DNA from: an uncultured Pirellulaceae bacterium
GTDB lineage: Bacteria > Planctomycetota > Planctomycetia > Pirellulales > Pirellulaceae
Assembly (NCBI GenBank): GCA_937928555.1
Contig: CALFWR010000109.1
Coordinates: 1-32,792, forward strand
Direction: 5' to 3'
Length of the DNA: 32,792 nucleotides
The position numbers and the translations under genes are program-made. Of the stretch, positions 17,355-25,375 are shown in pieces (position 1 is the first letter of the stretch; each line of letters opens with the position of its first letter). The notes under the pieces were generated by a model that was given only the letters and a program-made list of their open reading frames with translations, was not told where the DNA came from and ran no database searches.

Positions 17355-17903
17355 CTAGATTTCACCCTTGAGCCCACGCTCGTAATACTTGTGGGTGATC
17401 TTGTCCTGATTCTCCAACAACCAGTCGATCGACGGCTCGTTCTTCATTGCCTTTTCAATCGCCTGATACATCGCCTTGCGGTGGATCTCGAACAACGCCT
17501 TGTGATCCAGATTGTCTTCGGTGATCACGCCCGGATTAAGCCACACGCTGCAAATGATTCCCAGGTCGTTGGCTTTTTCTTTCGGCAAGTGCCCCGCACG
17601 AACCGCATCCAGAACACCGTTGGCGATCGCGGCTTGAACCGTACCCATCAGGATGTTGGTGTAGCGGCTGTTCTTGACAGTGACCTTGCTGACCATCAGC
17701 GTCACCGGCCGCACCTGAATGTCGGTGTTGAGAATCGCAAAGACCTTACTGTGTCCTGCGGCCTGATCGCCGGTCAGTGTCGCCAGGGCCGTGCCCACCG
17801 GGCCGTCGAGTTCGCCAATCACGACTTCCGGTTCGGCGGCAGTAAAAGGTGGACCGCCGGCAACCAGACTCTCTCCGGTGCGCATCACGATTCGTTCAGA
17901 CAT
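17355..17903 (-). CDS. Formaldehyde-activating enzyme (Fae) homologue lacking the usual active-site His
   Basis: This is a 182-residue protein of the Fae family, which condenses formaldehyde with tetrahydromethanopterin. The family match is clear: GESLVAGG, VVIGELDGPVGTALA, VRPVTLMVSKVTVKN, GTVQAAIANGV, and IICSVWLNP. In canonical Fae the first block reads EVAHIDLVIG, with His proposed as the acid catalyst. Here the aligned stretch is FTAAEPEVVIG, so His is replaced by Glu. This suggests a divergent paralogue whose activity cannot be assumed. I chose the ATG at 17903 (MSERIVM). There are no other C1-H4MPT genes in the window, though metF lies 10 kb away. Confidence 0.85.
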   Translation of the reverse strand: MSERIVMRTGESLVAGGPPFTAAEPEVVIGELDGPVGTALATLTGDQAAGHSKVFAILNTDIQVRPVTLMVSKVTVKNSRYTNILMGTVQAAIANGVLDAVRAGHLPKEKANDLGIICSVWLNPGVITEDNLDHKALFEIHRKAMYQAIEKAMKNEPSIDWLLENQDKITHKYYERGLKGEI

Positions 17904-18055
17904 GGGATTCCCGTACAAAATTAAACTGACTTAAACTCACAAATGACGCGACAGTTTACGGGCTTTGCGATCGGTTGTCAGCGGGCACCGCGATTGTTCA
18001 CGTCTTTCACCAGCGCAACATTCTCCATGGGCAGCAACATCGCTCACCTGTGATG

Positions 18056-18098
18056 AAAAACGGCAAAGGGCCGCAAGCTTTCACCTGCGACCCTTGCC
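18056..18098 (-). terminator. Rho-independent terminator after the SPFH gene
   Basis: On the minus strand GGCAAGGGTCGCA pairs with TGCGGCCCTTTGCC (one bulge and one mismatch) and is followed by GTTTTTC. It lies about 42 bp past the SPFH stop codon. Confidence 0.65.
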
Positions 18099-18139
18099 TA
18101 CTCAAGTGGCTTTTTCCTTTTGCTGGAAACCAACTTGCA

Positions 18140-19114
18140 CTAACGGCCACCTGCGCTGATGACCGGCTGGGCACTGCGGTCGCCACAAAGGACCACCAGC
18201 AAGTCCGAAACCATTTTGGCGCGACTTTCGTCGTCCAGTTCGACAATGTTTTCATCGCCCAGCTGATCCAAAGCCATCTTCACCATGCCGACGGCACCTT
18301 CGACGATCCGTGACCTCGCTGCCACCACTGCCGAAGCCTGCTGCCGCTGCAACATCGCCGCCGCGATTTCCTGAGAGTATGCCAGGTGGCTGATCCGGGC
18401 TTCGATCACCTGCACGCCGGCCTTGTGCAGTCGCTCCTGAATGTCATGCTCCAACTGCTCGCAGACTTCGGTCGTGCTTCCACGCAGCGAGACCTCGTGG
18501 TCTTCACTGTCATACGGATGCCGTGATGCAAGGTTCCGCAGCGCCGCTTCACTTTGGACTCTGACAAAATCCTCATAGTCGTCGACTTCGAAAAGTGCTT
18601 CGGCCGTGTCGACAACTTTCCACACAACGACCGCAGAAATATCGATCGGGTTTCCATCGCGATCGTTGACCTTCGAAGGCCGCCCTCCGGTTCGCATCTT
18701 CTGCGCCACGATCTGGCCCGCGGCGTCTTTCTTTTCTGGCGACATCAAAGATCCGGTTTCGAAATTCCGCACTCGCAGCGAGATTTTTTTCTTGCTGTAA
18801 AACGGATTCACCCAAAAGAATCCGGAGTCCTTGATCGAGCCACGGTAGTCACCGAACAGCAGCATCGCCCGGGCGCTATTGGGCGCAACGGCAACCAGCC
18901 CACAGCCTGCGATCACCGATGCAACGACCAGCAGAGCACCCACGAAAAACGCGATCACCGATTCCAGAAAAACAGCAGCGATGAACATTCCAATGCCCAG
19001 CAGCAGACTCACAAGAATCAGCTTCAGCGCCAGCATTCCGCTAACGGCTGCGTATTTCTTTTCGACGATGGAAACATCAGCGTTTCCACTTGCAGATCCG
19101 GGATCTTTTTTCAC
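18140..19114 (-). CDS. SPFH/band-7 domain membrane protein
   Basis: This 324-residue protein has two hydrophobic helices near residues 27-75 (LALKLILVSLLLGIGMFIAA, then SVIAFFVGALLVVASVIAG). An SPFH domain follows (VAPNSARAMLLFGDYRGSIK, GFFWVNPFYSKKKISLRVRN, DISAVVVWKVVDTAEALFEV). A coiled region rich in Ala and Gln comes next (YSQEIAAAMLQRQQASAVVA). Members scaffold membrane microdomains and often partner with proteases. I chose the GTG at 19114 because GGAG lies exactly 7 nt upstream of it; a TTG at 19120 would sit on top of that site. It lies downstream of the heptanucleotide array and rarD on the same strand, so it may be read through from there. Confidence 0.88.
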   Translation of the reverse strand: MKKDPGSASGNADVSIVEKKYAAVSGMLALKLILVSLLLGIGMFIAAVFLESVIAFFVGALLVVASVIAGCGLVAVAPNSARAMLLFGDYRGSIKDSGFFWVNPFYSKKKISLRVRNFETGSLMSPEKKDAAGQIVAQKMRTGGRPSKVNDRDGNPIDISAVVVWKVVDTAEALFEVDDYEDFVRVQSEAALRNLASRHPYDSEDHEVSLRGSTTEVCEQLEHDIQERLHKAGVQVIEARISHLAYSQEIAAAMLQRQQASAVVAARSRIVEGAVGMVKMALDQLGDENIVELDDESRAKMVSDLLVVLCGDRSAQPVISAGGR

Positions 19115-19228
19115 AGGCAAACTCCACAGTAAATGAACAAAGGTCAGTGAATTTGCCCACTATTCGCACCGCAGAACCGAATCTTGGTCCAATTCAGCTT
19201 TCAAACCTGTTTTTCACCACCCCGCCCG

Positions 19229-19333
19229 GCACTCAGCACTCAGCACTCAGCACTCAGCACTCAGCACTCAGCACTCAGTACTCAGTACTCAGTACTCAGT
19301 ACTCGGTACTCGGTACTCGGTACTCCGCACTCA
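19229..19333. repeat. Heptanucleotide tandem array (15 units of 7 bp)
   Basis: The array has seven GCACTCA units, then three GTACTCA, three GTACTCG, one GTACTCC and a final GCACTCA, giving 15 units in phase over 105 bp. The last three bases (TCA) are the stop codon of the rarD gene read on the minus strand. It lies in the 216-bp gap between rarD and the SPFH gene. Confidence 0.95.
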
Positions 19334-20248
19334 ACCCTCCGTCCTTGCCTTCAAGTACAGCGTTACCAAAAACACCCCCACTCCCAACCAGACAAACACG
19401 AAACCCAAAACCCGATTGAAATCAAAAGCTTCCTCAAACAGAAACGCCGCAATCAGAAACTGAAGCGTGGGGCCCAAAAACTGAAGCAACCCCACCGTCG
19501 AAAAAGGCAAATGCTTCACCGCGACGGCGTACAACGCCAACGGCGCCACCGTGGCGACTCCTGTCAGCAACAGCAGCCCGTTGATCCAAACCGAATCTCC
19601 CACAACCGCATGCCCTTCCCCCGCTCGCCACACCAACAAATAAATCGCCGGCCCGACCAAAATTCCCGTTTCCAACATCAACCCACCGGTCGCCGAAAAC
19701 GAAGTCATCTTCTTTGTCAGACCGTACAACCCAAACGCCACCGCCAGCAACGCCCCAACCCAAGGCGCACTGGCCGCCGACAGCGTCATCACCAACACCC
19801 CGACAGCCGCCAGCCCAACCGCCACCCACTGCAACCGCCCCAGCCTCTCTCTGAGAAACACCACGCTCAGCAGAATGATCACCTGGGGGCAAATGTAATA
19901 ACCAAGGCTTGCATCGAGAGTCCGTTCGTTACTAACGGCCCAAACGTACGTCAGCCAGTTGACCCCAATCAGCGATGCCGAAACAAAACCCAAACCGATC
20001 AGCCTGCTCCCGGGCGGTGGATTTTCCTTGGGTGACGGATCTTCCTTGGGCCGCCCCGTTTCGCTGCGGCGCTGCGTCAAAAAGTAAATACCAGTCAACA
20101 AAACCAGCGACCAGATAATTCGATGAGCCACAATTTCCAGCGGTTCGATCTTGCCTTTGAATTCATTCACGTAAAGCGGGAACAAACCCCACAGCACCTG
20201 CGCACCAATTGCGCAAGCGAATCCCAGTTTTGGATTGGGTTGAGTCAT
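19331..20248 (-). CDS. rarD: RarD/EamA-family transporter
   Basis: This is a 305-residue inner-membrane protein with about ten TM helices, a drug/metabolite transporter of the RarD type. It opens with GFACAIGAQVLWGLFPLYVN and EIVAHRIIWSLVLL, the RarD hallmark. LNWLTYVWAV (here VNWLTYVWAVSNERTLDASL) and GYYICPQVIILLSVVFLRE follow. About 22 charged, Pro-rich residues are inserted between TM2 and TM3 (KEDPSPKENPPPGS), not typical of the family. Substrate unknown. Its TGA stop coincides with the end of the heptanucleotide array. It follows the Tat isomerase gene on the same strand after 84 bp. Confidence 0.88.
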   Translation of the reverse strand: MTQPNPKLGFACAIGAQVLWGLFPLYVNEFKGKIEPLEIVAHRIIWSLVLLTGIYFLTQRRSETGRPKEDPSPKENPPPGSRLIGLGFVSASLIGVNWLTYVWAVSNERTLDASLGYYICPQVIILLSVVFLRERLGRLQWVAVGLAAVGVLVMTLSAASAPWVGALLAVAFGLYGLTKKMTSFSATGGLMLETGILVGPAIYLLVWRAGEGHAVVGDSVWINGLLLLTGVATVAPLALYAVAVKHLPFSTVGLLQFLGPTLQFLIAAFLFEEAFDFNRVLGFVFVWLGVGVFLVTLYLKARTEG

Positions 20249-20332
20249 TTACGGAACCAAATGGCAAACGCACCTCGTGCGCCGCAAAAAAAGAAAGGAC
20301 AACAGGATCACTGAATCGGCGTCGCTCGCCTC

Positions 20333-21298
20333 TTAGGCCTGCTGTTTCCCAAAAGCATCCCGCAGCATCGTCAGGCTTTTGGGCACCGCTGTCCACGGGT
20401 CTTCCTTGCCCTCGAACTCAAGCGAAATATACCCCTTGTAGTTCGCCCCCTGCAAAATCTTTGCAATCCGATCGTAATCCATGTCCAGATCGTAGTACAC
20501 GCCGCCGCCGAAATAAGTCTTGGCCTGCACAAACACAGCCCGCGGGGCCAACACTTCCAGCTGCTCGTGACGTTTCTCAAAAAAGTTCCCCGTGTCCATC
20601 GTCACCTGAAGCCAAGGCGAATCGATCGCATCGACAATCTTCAAAACGCCCTCGGCCGTCCGGCCAAGTCCCCAATGGTTCTCCAAACCCATCACGACAC
20701 CGCACTTTTCAGCCGTGGGAATGCACTTCTCAAACGAATCAATCACCCACTTGAATCCCTCTTCGTCGGTGCAGCCTTCCAGTCGTGGCTCGATGCCCTT
20801 GTTGTCCATCAACGTTTCAAAGTTCTTCGACGTACCCCACCGCCCGGTGTTCACACGGATCGTCGGGATGCCCAACTTGTAAGCCATCTCAATCTGGCTG
20901 ATCGTTTTCTTGACATTCTCTTCTCGGTAAGCCGCATCGGGACGCACAAACCCCTGGTGCGTCGACATCCCGCACAAATCCATCCCATTGACAAACGCCA
21001 ACCGCTTCAGCTTTTGCAGAAAAGCATCCGACGTGTCTTCCATCTGAACCTGCAGCAGTTCGACACCATCGAAACCCATCCGTGCTGCTGTTTCGATACA
21101 CTCCGGCATCGTTAACTTGGAACCATCGCGAAAAGTGAAAAAAGAATACGTCGACACCGCAATCCGGTTGGGCACAAACGTGGCCTTCACTGCGGACGCT
21201 TTTTTCGCCGCCGCCTCCTGAGCCGACAAGCCGCTGCCTGCGCCACATGCGGCAACCGAACCCGCTGCTGCGGAAGCAATAAACGTTCGACGATTCAT
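20333..21298 (-). CDS. Tat-exported sugar phosphate isomerase/epimerase-like TIM-barrel protein
   Basis: This is a 321-residue protein. MNRRTFIASAAAGSVAACG is a twin-arginine signal, so it is probably exported folded. The rest is an AP_endonuc_2/xylose-isomerase-like barrel. Probable metal-site residues lie in GFDGVELLQVQ, VMGLENHWGLG, VTMDTGNFF and ISLEFEGKEDP (conserved Glu, His, Asp, Glu). These proteins are abundant in planctomycetes and are thought to act on sugars released from polysaccharides; the precise substrate is unknown. An AGGA lies 10 nt before the ATG. A MITE copy lies 46 bp upstream, in the promoter region. Confidence 0.85.
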   Translation of the reverse strand: MNRRTFIASAAAGSVAACGAGSGLSAQEAAAKKASAVKATFVPNRIAVSTYSFFTFRDGSKLTMPECIETAARMGFDGVELLQVQMEDTSDAFLQKLKRLAFVNGMDLCGMSTHQGFVRPDAAYREENVKKTISQIEMAYKLGIPTIRVNTGRWGTSKNFETLMDNKGIEPRLEGCTDEEGFKWVIDSFEKCIPTAEKCGVVMGLENHWGLGRTAEGVLKIVDAIDSPWLQVTMDTGNFFEKRHEQLEVLAPRAVFVQAKTYFGGGVYYDLDMDYDRIAKILQGANYKGYISLEFEGKEDPWTAVPKSLTMLRDAFGKQQA

Positions 21299-21344
21299 CT
21301 GACAATTTCCTGTTGCACGTTAAAGAACTTCACTGGCCATTTAT

Positions 21345-21530
21345 CCCGGATTATTCACGACGACGGGCGTTGATTCTACGTCTGGCCAACGGCAGCAAGG
21401 GAAAAGCTGAATTTCAACAAGAAATTTGAATCATCCGGTAGATGAAAACCACTGTGATCGTTCATCGCATCAGAGACGCGGATCACTGTCAGAACTGATT
21501 CTGACGCCCACGCCTCGTGAATAATCCAAG
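21345..21530 (+). mobile_element. MITE-like element, copy B
   Basis: It is 186 bp and runs from CCCGGATTATTCACGACGAC to CCTCGTGAATAATCC, with the final GGG changed to AAG. The perfect 5-bp target duplication TTTAT occurs at 21340-21344 and 21531-21535. The interior matches copies A, C, D and E closely (ATTCTACGTCTGGCCAACG, AGCTGAATTTCAACAAGAA). No ORF. It sits upstream of the Tat isomerase gene. Confidence 0.92.
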
Positions 21531-21725
21531 TTTATATTAGCTGCACCAACAATCGACCCGGCATTTTCGCTAGCACGCGACACGCAAATCGTATCCGGAA
21601 CGATGCTCGGCAGGACGAAATTGTGACGCATCGACAGGCGAAACTGGAAATTTGAAGGCCATTCAGCGATCGCTTCGTAGCGCTGCCAACCGATCAACGT
21701 GCCCAGGCTCCGAAGAAAATCTGAT
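21531..21725. other. 195-bp spacer between two direct MITE copies
   Basis: It is bracketed by copies B and C in the same orientation. The minus strand has an open frame (for example WQRYEAIAEWPSNFQFRLSM) that could be a gene remnant, but I recognise no family. The copies' separate target duplications show they inserted independently. Confidence 0.4.
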
Positions 21726-21912
21726 CCCGGATTATTCACGACGACGGGCGTTGATTCTACGTCTGGCCAACGGGAGCAAGGGAAAAGCTGAATTTCAACA
21801 AGAATCGCGAATCATCCGATCGATGAAAACCACAGCGATCGTTTCATCGCATCAGAGACGCGGATTACTGTCTCAACTGATTCTGACGCTCACGCCTCGT
21901 GAATAATCCGGG
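21726..21912 (+). mobile_element. MITE-like element, copy C
   Basis: It is 187 bp with both termini intact (CCCGGATTATTCACGA to TCGTGAATAATCCGGG). The perfect 5-bp target duplication CTGAT occurs at 21721-21725 and 21913-21917. Together with copies B and the variant, this defines the element's exact ends. Confidence 0.93.
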
Positions 21913-22011
21913 CTGATATGCCAAAGTTTCAAATCATCCCCAACCGCCAAAATCCGCTGTGAAACGGACCTCTTCCAGTGTATTCTGGCGGCTCGTCATT
22001 TGTATTTGAGT

Positions 22012-23550
22012 ATGAGACACATGAATAATCTTTTCCGCTACTGCGTCGTTCTGTTGACACTGCTTGCCATTGAATCTGCTGCCACCGCCGCGCCTGTTCA
22101 AGACGCCGAGTACAAACCACTGTTCAACGGAACCAATCTCGATGGCTGGGATGGTGACCCGCGGCTTTGGTCTGTCAAAGACGGCGTGATCCGGGGCGAA
22201 ACCACGCCCGAAAAGAAAGCCCAACGCAACACGTTCCTGATCTGGGAAGGCAAACTTACCGACTTTGAACTCAAGCTGTCCTTCCGCTGCAACGCGACCA
22301 ACAACTCGGGCATCCAGTATCGCTCTTCGATGATCGATCCCGCAGGCAACAACAAGTGGCGAGTCAAAGGCTACCAGCACGAAATCCGCAACGAGAATCA
22401 GGTTCCCAACGTACCCGGATTCATCTACGACGAAGGCGGGAAGCGTAAACGCATCTGCCTTGCCGGCGAAAAAGCCACCTGGGAAGCCGACGGGAAAAAG
22501 TCCATCGATATCTTCCTTACCGATCAACAGATCAAGGATCTGGTTCGCATCGACCAATGGAACGATGTCCGGATCGTCGCCAAAGGCAACCACGTACAGC
22601 ACTTTCTTAACGGCAAACTGTTTCTGGACTTCACCGACAACCACCCGAAACTTGCTCTCAGCGAAGGCCTCCTCGCATTGCAACTTCACGCCGGCAAACC
22701 GATGTGGGTCGAGTTCCGTGATATCTGGTTGAAAGACCTTGGCAAAATGACCAAAGCCCCCGCCGCATCGGCACCGATGAACGTTTGGCCAGAAATGGCA
22801 CCCGGGGAAACGACCGCCGAAACAGGAACCATTCAACCACCCCGCAAAAAGAGAAAACAAGGCGTTAAACGAATCGGCAACGTCACCAAACCCACTTTCA
22901 CACTCTATCCCGCCGCCAAACCCAACGGCAGCGCGGTCCTTGTCGTGCCTGGAGGCGGCTTCAAAATCCTCGCCGCTGACCTCGAGGGCTCCGAGATCGC
23001 AAAGTGGCTCAACAAAAACGGCTACCACGCGTTCGTGCTTCACTACCGCGTCTCACAAGACGAAAACAACGATGCCAAACGGGTCAAAGCCGTTCAGGAC
23101 GCCCAGCGAACGTTGTCCATCATCCGTGCCGACGCCGACAAATACGGAATCGACAAAAGCAGAATTGGCGTCATCGGTTTTTCGGCCGGTGGCTTGACCG
23201 CCGCCTCTTTGCTGGCTGCGGACGGAAAACTGGCTTACGAAAAAGTCGATGCCATTGACGACGCAGGAGCCAAAGCAAACTTTGGACTGTTAATCTACCC
23301 CGCCGTTGCGGACATCGAACCCGCAGCCCACTTTCCGCCAACCTTTATCGTCCACACGCATGATGACCCCATTCCGGCAGAGAAAATCGCAATGTTCTAC
23401 GCTGGCCTGAAGAAAGCCGACGTTCCCGCCGAACTTCACATTTACTCCACCGGTGGCCACGGCTACGGACTTCGCCCGCGTAAAGGATCAAGCGTCTCCA
23501 CCTGGATCCAGCACGCCGAAGCATTCCTCAAATTGCACACGAAAAAGTAA
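22012..23550 (+). CDS. DUF1080 domain fused to alpha/beta-hydrolase (esterase)
   Basis: This is a 512-residue exported protein with a signal peptide (NLFRYCVVLLTLLAIESAAT). Residues of about 30-245 are a DUF1080/3-keto-disaccharide-hydrolase-type ConA-like domain (PLFNGTNLDGWDGDPRLWSV, NSGIQYRS, GYQHEIRN, LQLHAGKPMWVEFRDIWLK). After a linker, residues of about 285-512 form an alpha/beta-hydrolase of the BD-FAE/acetyl-esterase type. It has VVPGGGF as the oxyanion loop, nucleophile Ser391 in GFSAGG, Asp451 or Asp452 in HTHDDP, and His483 in GGHGYG. A two-step attack on acylated oligosaccharides is a reasonable inference. ATGs at 22012 and 22021 are both possible starts. Confidence 0.88.
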   Translation: MRHMNNLFRYCVVLLTLLAIESAATAAPVQDAEYKPLFNGTNLDGWDGDPRLWSVKDGVIRGETTPEKKAQRNTFLIWEGKLTDFELKLSFRCNATNNSGIQYRSSMIDPAGNNKWRVKGYQHEIRNENQVPNVPGFIYDEGGKRKRICLAGEKATWEADGKKSIDIFLTDQQIKDLVRIDQWNDVRIVAKGNHVQHFLNGKLFLDFTDNHPKLALSEGLLALQLHAGKPMWVEFRDIWLKDLGKMTKAPAASAPMNVWPEMAPGETTAETGTIQPPRKKRKQGVKRIGNVTKPTFTLYPAAKPNGSAVLVVPGGGFKILAADLEGSEIAKWLNKNGYHAFVLHYRVSQDENNDAKRVKAVQDAQRTLSIIRADADKYGIDKSRIGVIGFSAGGLTAASLLAADGKLAYEKVDAIDDAGAKANFGLLIYPAVADIEPAAHFPPTFIVHTHDDPIPAEKIAMFYAGLKKADVPAELHIYSTGGHGYGLRPRKGSSVSTWIQHAEAFLKLHTKK

Positions 23551-23655
23551 ACCAGTTTTCCAGTCCTGACGGCACCACGACGACGTGAACCATGTAAAAC
23601 TCGAAGCTTCCCAAAGTTTCCCCACAAACTTTCCCCCGCTTTTCGGAGAGCCAAC

Positions 23656-24696
23656 ATGCGTCACACGTGGACATCCGCCCTGCTTGGGCTCGTCGTCTTT
23701 TCAGTCACCCTTATCGCCGCTGAAAATCACGCCTTCTGCCAACGAGGCTCACGCGGCGGCAACGGCTGGGACTTCGTCGCCAAAAAATATGACAAGGACA
23801 ATGACGGCAAAGTCACCGCCGCAGAATACACGCGCGGCGCGGAAGCCTTCAAAACTCTCGACAAAAATGGCGATGGCTCCATCTCCTCGGACGACTGGTC
23901 GACTGCTCGCGGCGGCCGTCGCGATCGTGGCACCGCACCGGAGGTCGGCCAGGTCGCTCCCGATTTTACGCTCACCCACGTTTCAGACGCCAACCAACAG
24001 GCCACCCTCTCAAGCTTTGCGGGAAAGAAACCCGTCGCGTTGATCTTTGGCAGTTGTACCTGACCGCCGTTCGTGCGTTCAGTTGGTCAACTGAAAGACT
24101 TGCACAAACAGTACGGTGATGACGTTCAGTTCTACTTCATCTACACCCGCGAAGCCCACGCGGCAGACAGCGACCGTCCCACGCCTATCGCTACCGTCGA
24201 ACAACCCGTTTCCACCGACGAGCGCCGCAAGGTTGCCGCCGAATTTGTGGACCAAAACGAACTCCAAATCCCTGCCCTGCTCGACAACATCGACGACAAA
24301 GCCTCCCAGGAGTACGCCTCGCTCCCCGACCGCCTGTTCCTGGTCGGCAAAGATGGCAAAGTCGCCCTCGCTGGCCAACCGGGCCCCTCTGGCTTCGATC
24401 CGGACTTACTCGAAAAAGCCATCGTCAACGAACTCGCTGGCAAAGCACCACTTGACGTCACGGCATCAGAAAATGCCGGCCCACGTGGCCGAGGTCGTCG
24501 CGGCTCGGGTGGTCCAAACATGGAGCGGATGCTTTCACGAATGCCAATCATGCAAGCCCTCGACACAAACGGTGACGGTCAAATTTCAGTCCAAGAAATC
24601 AAAGCCGCCTCCGATTCTTTGAAGACTCTCGACAAAGACGCCGACGGCAAAATCACCCGCGAGGAGTTCATGCCAGCACCCAGGGGTCGCCGCTAA
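23656..24696 (+). CDS. Deiodinase-like selenoprotein with four EF-hands (in-frame UGA as selenocysteine)
   Basis: Read through the TGA at 24061-24063, this is one 346-residue protein. Order: signal peptide (residues 1-29); EF-hand loops DKDNDGKVTAAE (46-57) and DKNGDGSISSDD (69-80); a thioredoxin-fold domain opening VGQVAPDFTLTHV; the active site FGSCT-Sec136-PPF; IYTREAHAADS with His168; then LPDRLFLVGKDGKVAL. EF-hand loops DTNGDGQISVQE (303-314) and DKDADGKITREE (326-337) follow. FGSCTUPPF plus a downstream EAH is the iodothyronine-deiodinase-type motif, a Sec-based reductive redox site. A GGAGAG site lies 5 nt before the ATG. The part after the TGA has no start or ribosome site of its own. 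Bacterial substrates are unknown; iodothyronine is unlikely. If the genome lacks Sec machinery, it would be a broken gene. Confidence 0.88.
24061..24100 (+). promoter_or_regulatory. UGA recoding site with bacterial SECIS hairpin
   Basis: The UGA is followed by a perfect 8-bp complementary pair, TTCAGTTG (24078-24085) and CAACTGAA (24088-24095). It forms a 7-bp stem with the 4-base loop GGTC. The loop starts with G and lies about 22 nt from the UGA. Bacterial SECIS elements need a stem-loop roughly 16-37 nt downstream with a G among the first loop bases, for SelB binding. The hairpin encodes normal residues of the deiodinase-like domain at the same time. Confidence 0.8.
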
Positions 24697-24763
24697 CTGA
24701 CACTCGGCGACGATCGATAACTCGCAACCAACAAACACTCGCTCCCTCTCCTTCCAGATTGCC

Positions 24764-25369
24764 ATGCACAAGTACCTCCTGCTTCTGACGATTTCGTTCT
24801 TCTCCGTTGCCTTCATCGGATGCGATTCCTCGCAAAGCGCACTCAATAAGCCGATCCGGAAAACGAAAACCCTCACGCCAGATGCTTCACTGCTGGCAAA
24901 ACTTGGCGAACCTCAGGATCTTGGCTTTGCATCCATCCGCGTTCCTACCGACTTTACACTTTCCACCAAACAGACGCAGGGAAAGTCCACGATCTATCCT
25001 TTCATTGGCCCGCGCCGAGACGACGGAACCCGCCCTCTGATTCAGATCACGACATTGCAACTTGGCAAATCCGACCAAGCCCGAACCCTCGGCGTGACAC
25101 ACGACAAGTTTTTGGCAGCAGTGAAGAGGCGACGAGGCCAGTGGAGCCAATCCCCGATGTCACGCGGAATGATTTCCGATCTCGAATTCGCTTACAGTTC
25201 TTGGGAAGGCACAGAAAACTCCCGGGGCACACCCCTGAAAGGCATCATGTACGTGACCTACATCAACGAAAAACTGATGGTCTCGATTTCAAGCCAGGAC
25301 GCTCAACCCATGGCGGAAGAAACAATACCACTGACCGAAGCTGCCATTCGAACTTTCAAAGTGCAATAG
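24764..25369 (+). CDS. Lipoprotein of unknown function
   Basis: This is a 201-residue protein with a lipoprotein signal (HKYLLLLTISFFSVAFIGC, lipobox FIGC, Cys19). The mature part has alternating beta strands (LGFASIRVPTDFTL, RPLIQITTLQL, DLEFAYSSWEGTENSRGTPL, LKGIMYVTYINEKLMVSISS) and resembles small planctomycete lipoproteins that I cannot place in a family. It follows the selenoprotein gene on the same strand after 67 bp, so the two may be co-transcribed. A MITE copy begins 6 bp after its stop codon. Confidence 0.7.
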   Translation: MHKYLLLLTISFFSVAFIGCDSSQSALNKPIRKTKTLTPDASLLAKLGEPQDLGFASIRVPTDFTLSTKQTQGKSTIYPFIGPRRDDGTRPLIQITTLQLGKSDQARTLGVTHDKFLAAVKRRRGQWSQSPMSRGMISDLEFAYSSWEGTENSRGTPLKGIMYVTYINEKLMVSISSQDAQPMAEETIPLTEAAIRTFKVQ

Positions 25370-25375
25370 CATGAA

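Noticed and set aside
19184..20035. Plus-strand frame through the heptad array and opposite rarD
   Set aside because: Low-complexity, Gln/Arg/Pro-rich shadow; rarD on the other strand has clear transporter motifs.
21470..21739. Minus-strand frame across the spacer between MITE copies
   Set aside because: Both of its ends lie in MITE sequence; only the middle could be a relic and it matches no family I know.
21340..21917. Copies B and C as ends of a composite transposon
   Set aside because: Each copy has its own 5-bp target duplication, so they inserted separately, and the 195-bp spacer has no transposase.
21934..23043. Long minus-strand open frame opposite the DUF1080-esterase gene
   Set aside because: It is antisense to a clearly coding gene and has no domain pattern; a product of codon bias.
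24073..24696. Separate gene for the part after the TGA
   Set aside because: It has no own ribosome site, begins in the middle of the conserved deiodinase-like domain, and joins the upstream frame without shift; readthrough as selenocysteine explains it better.
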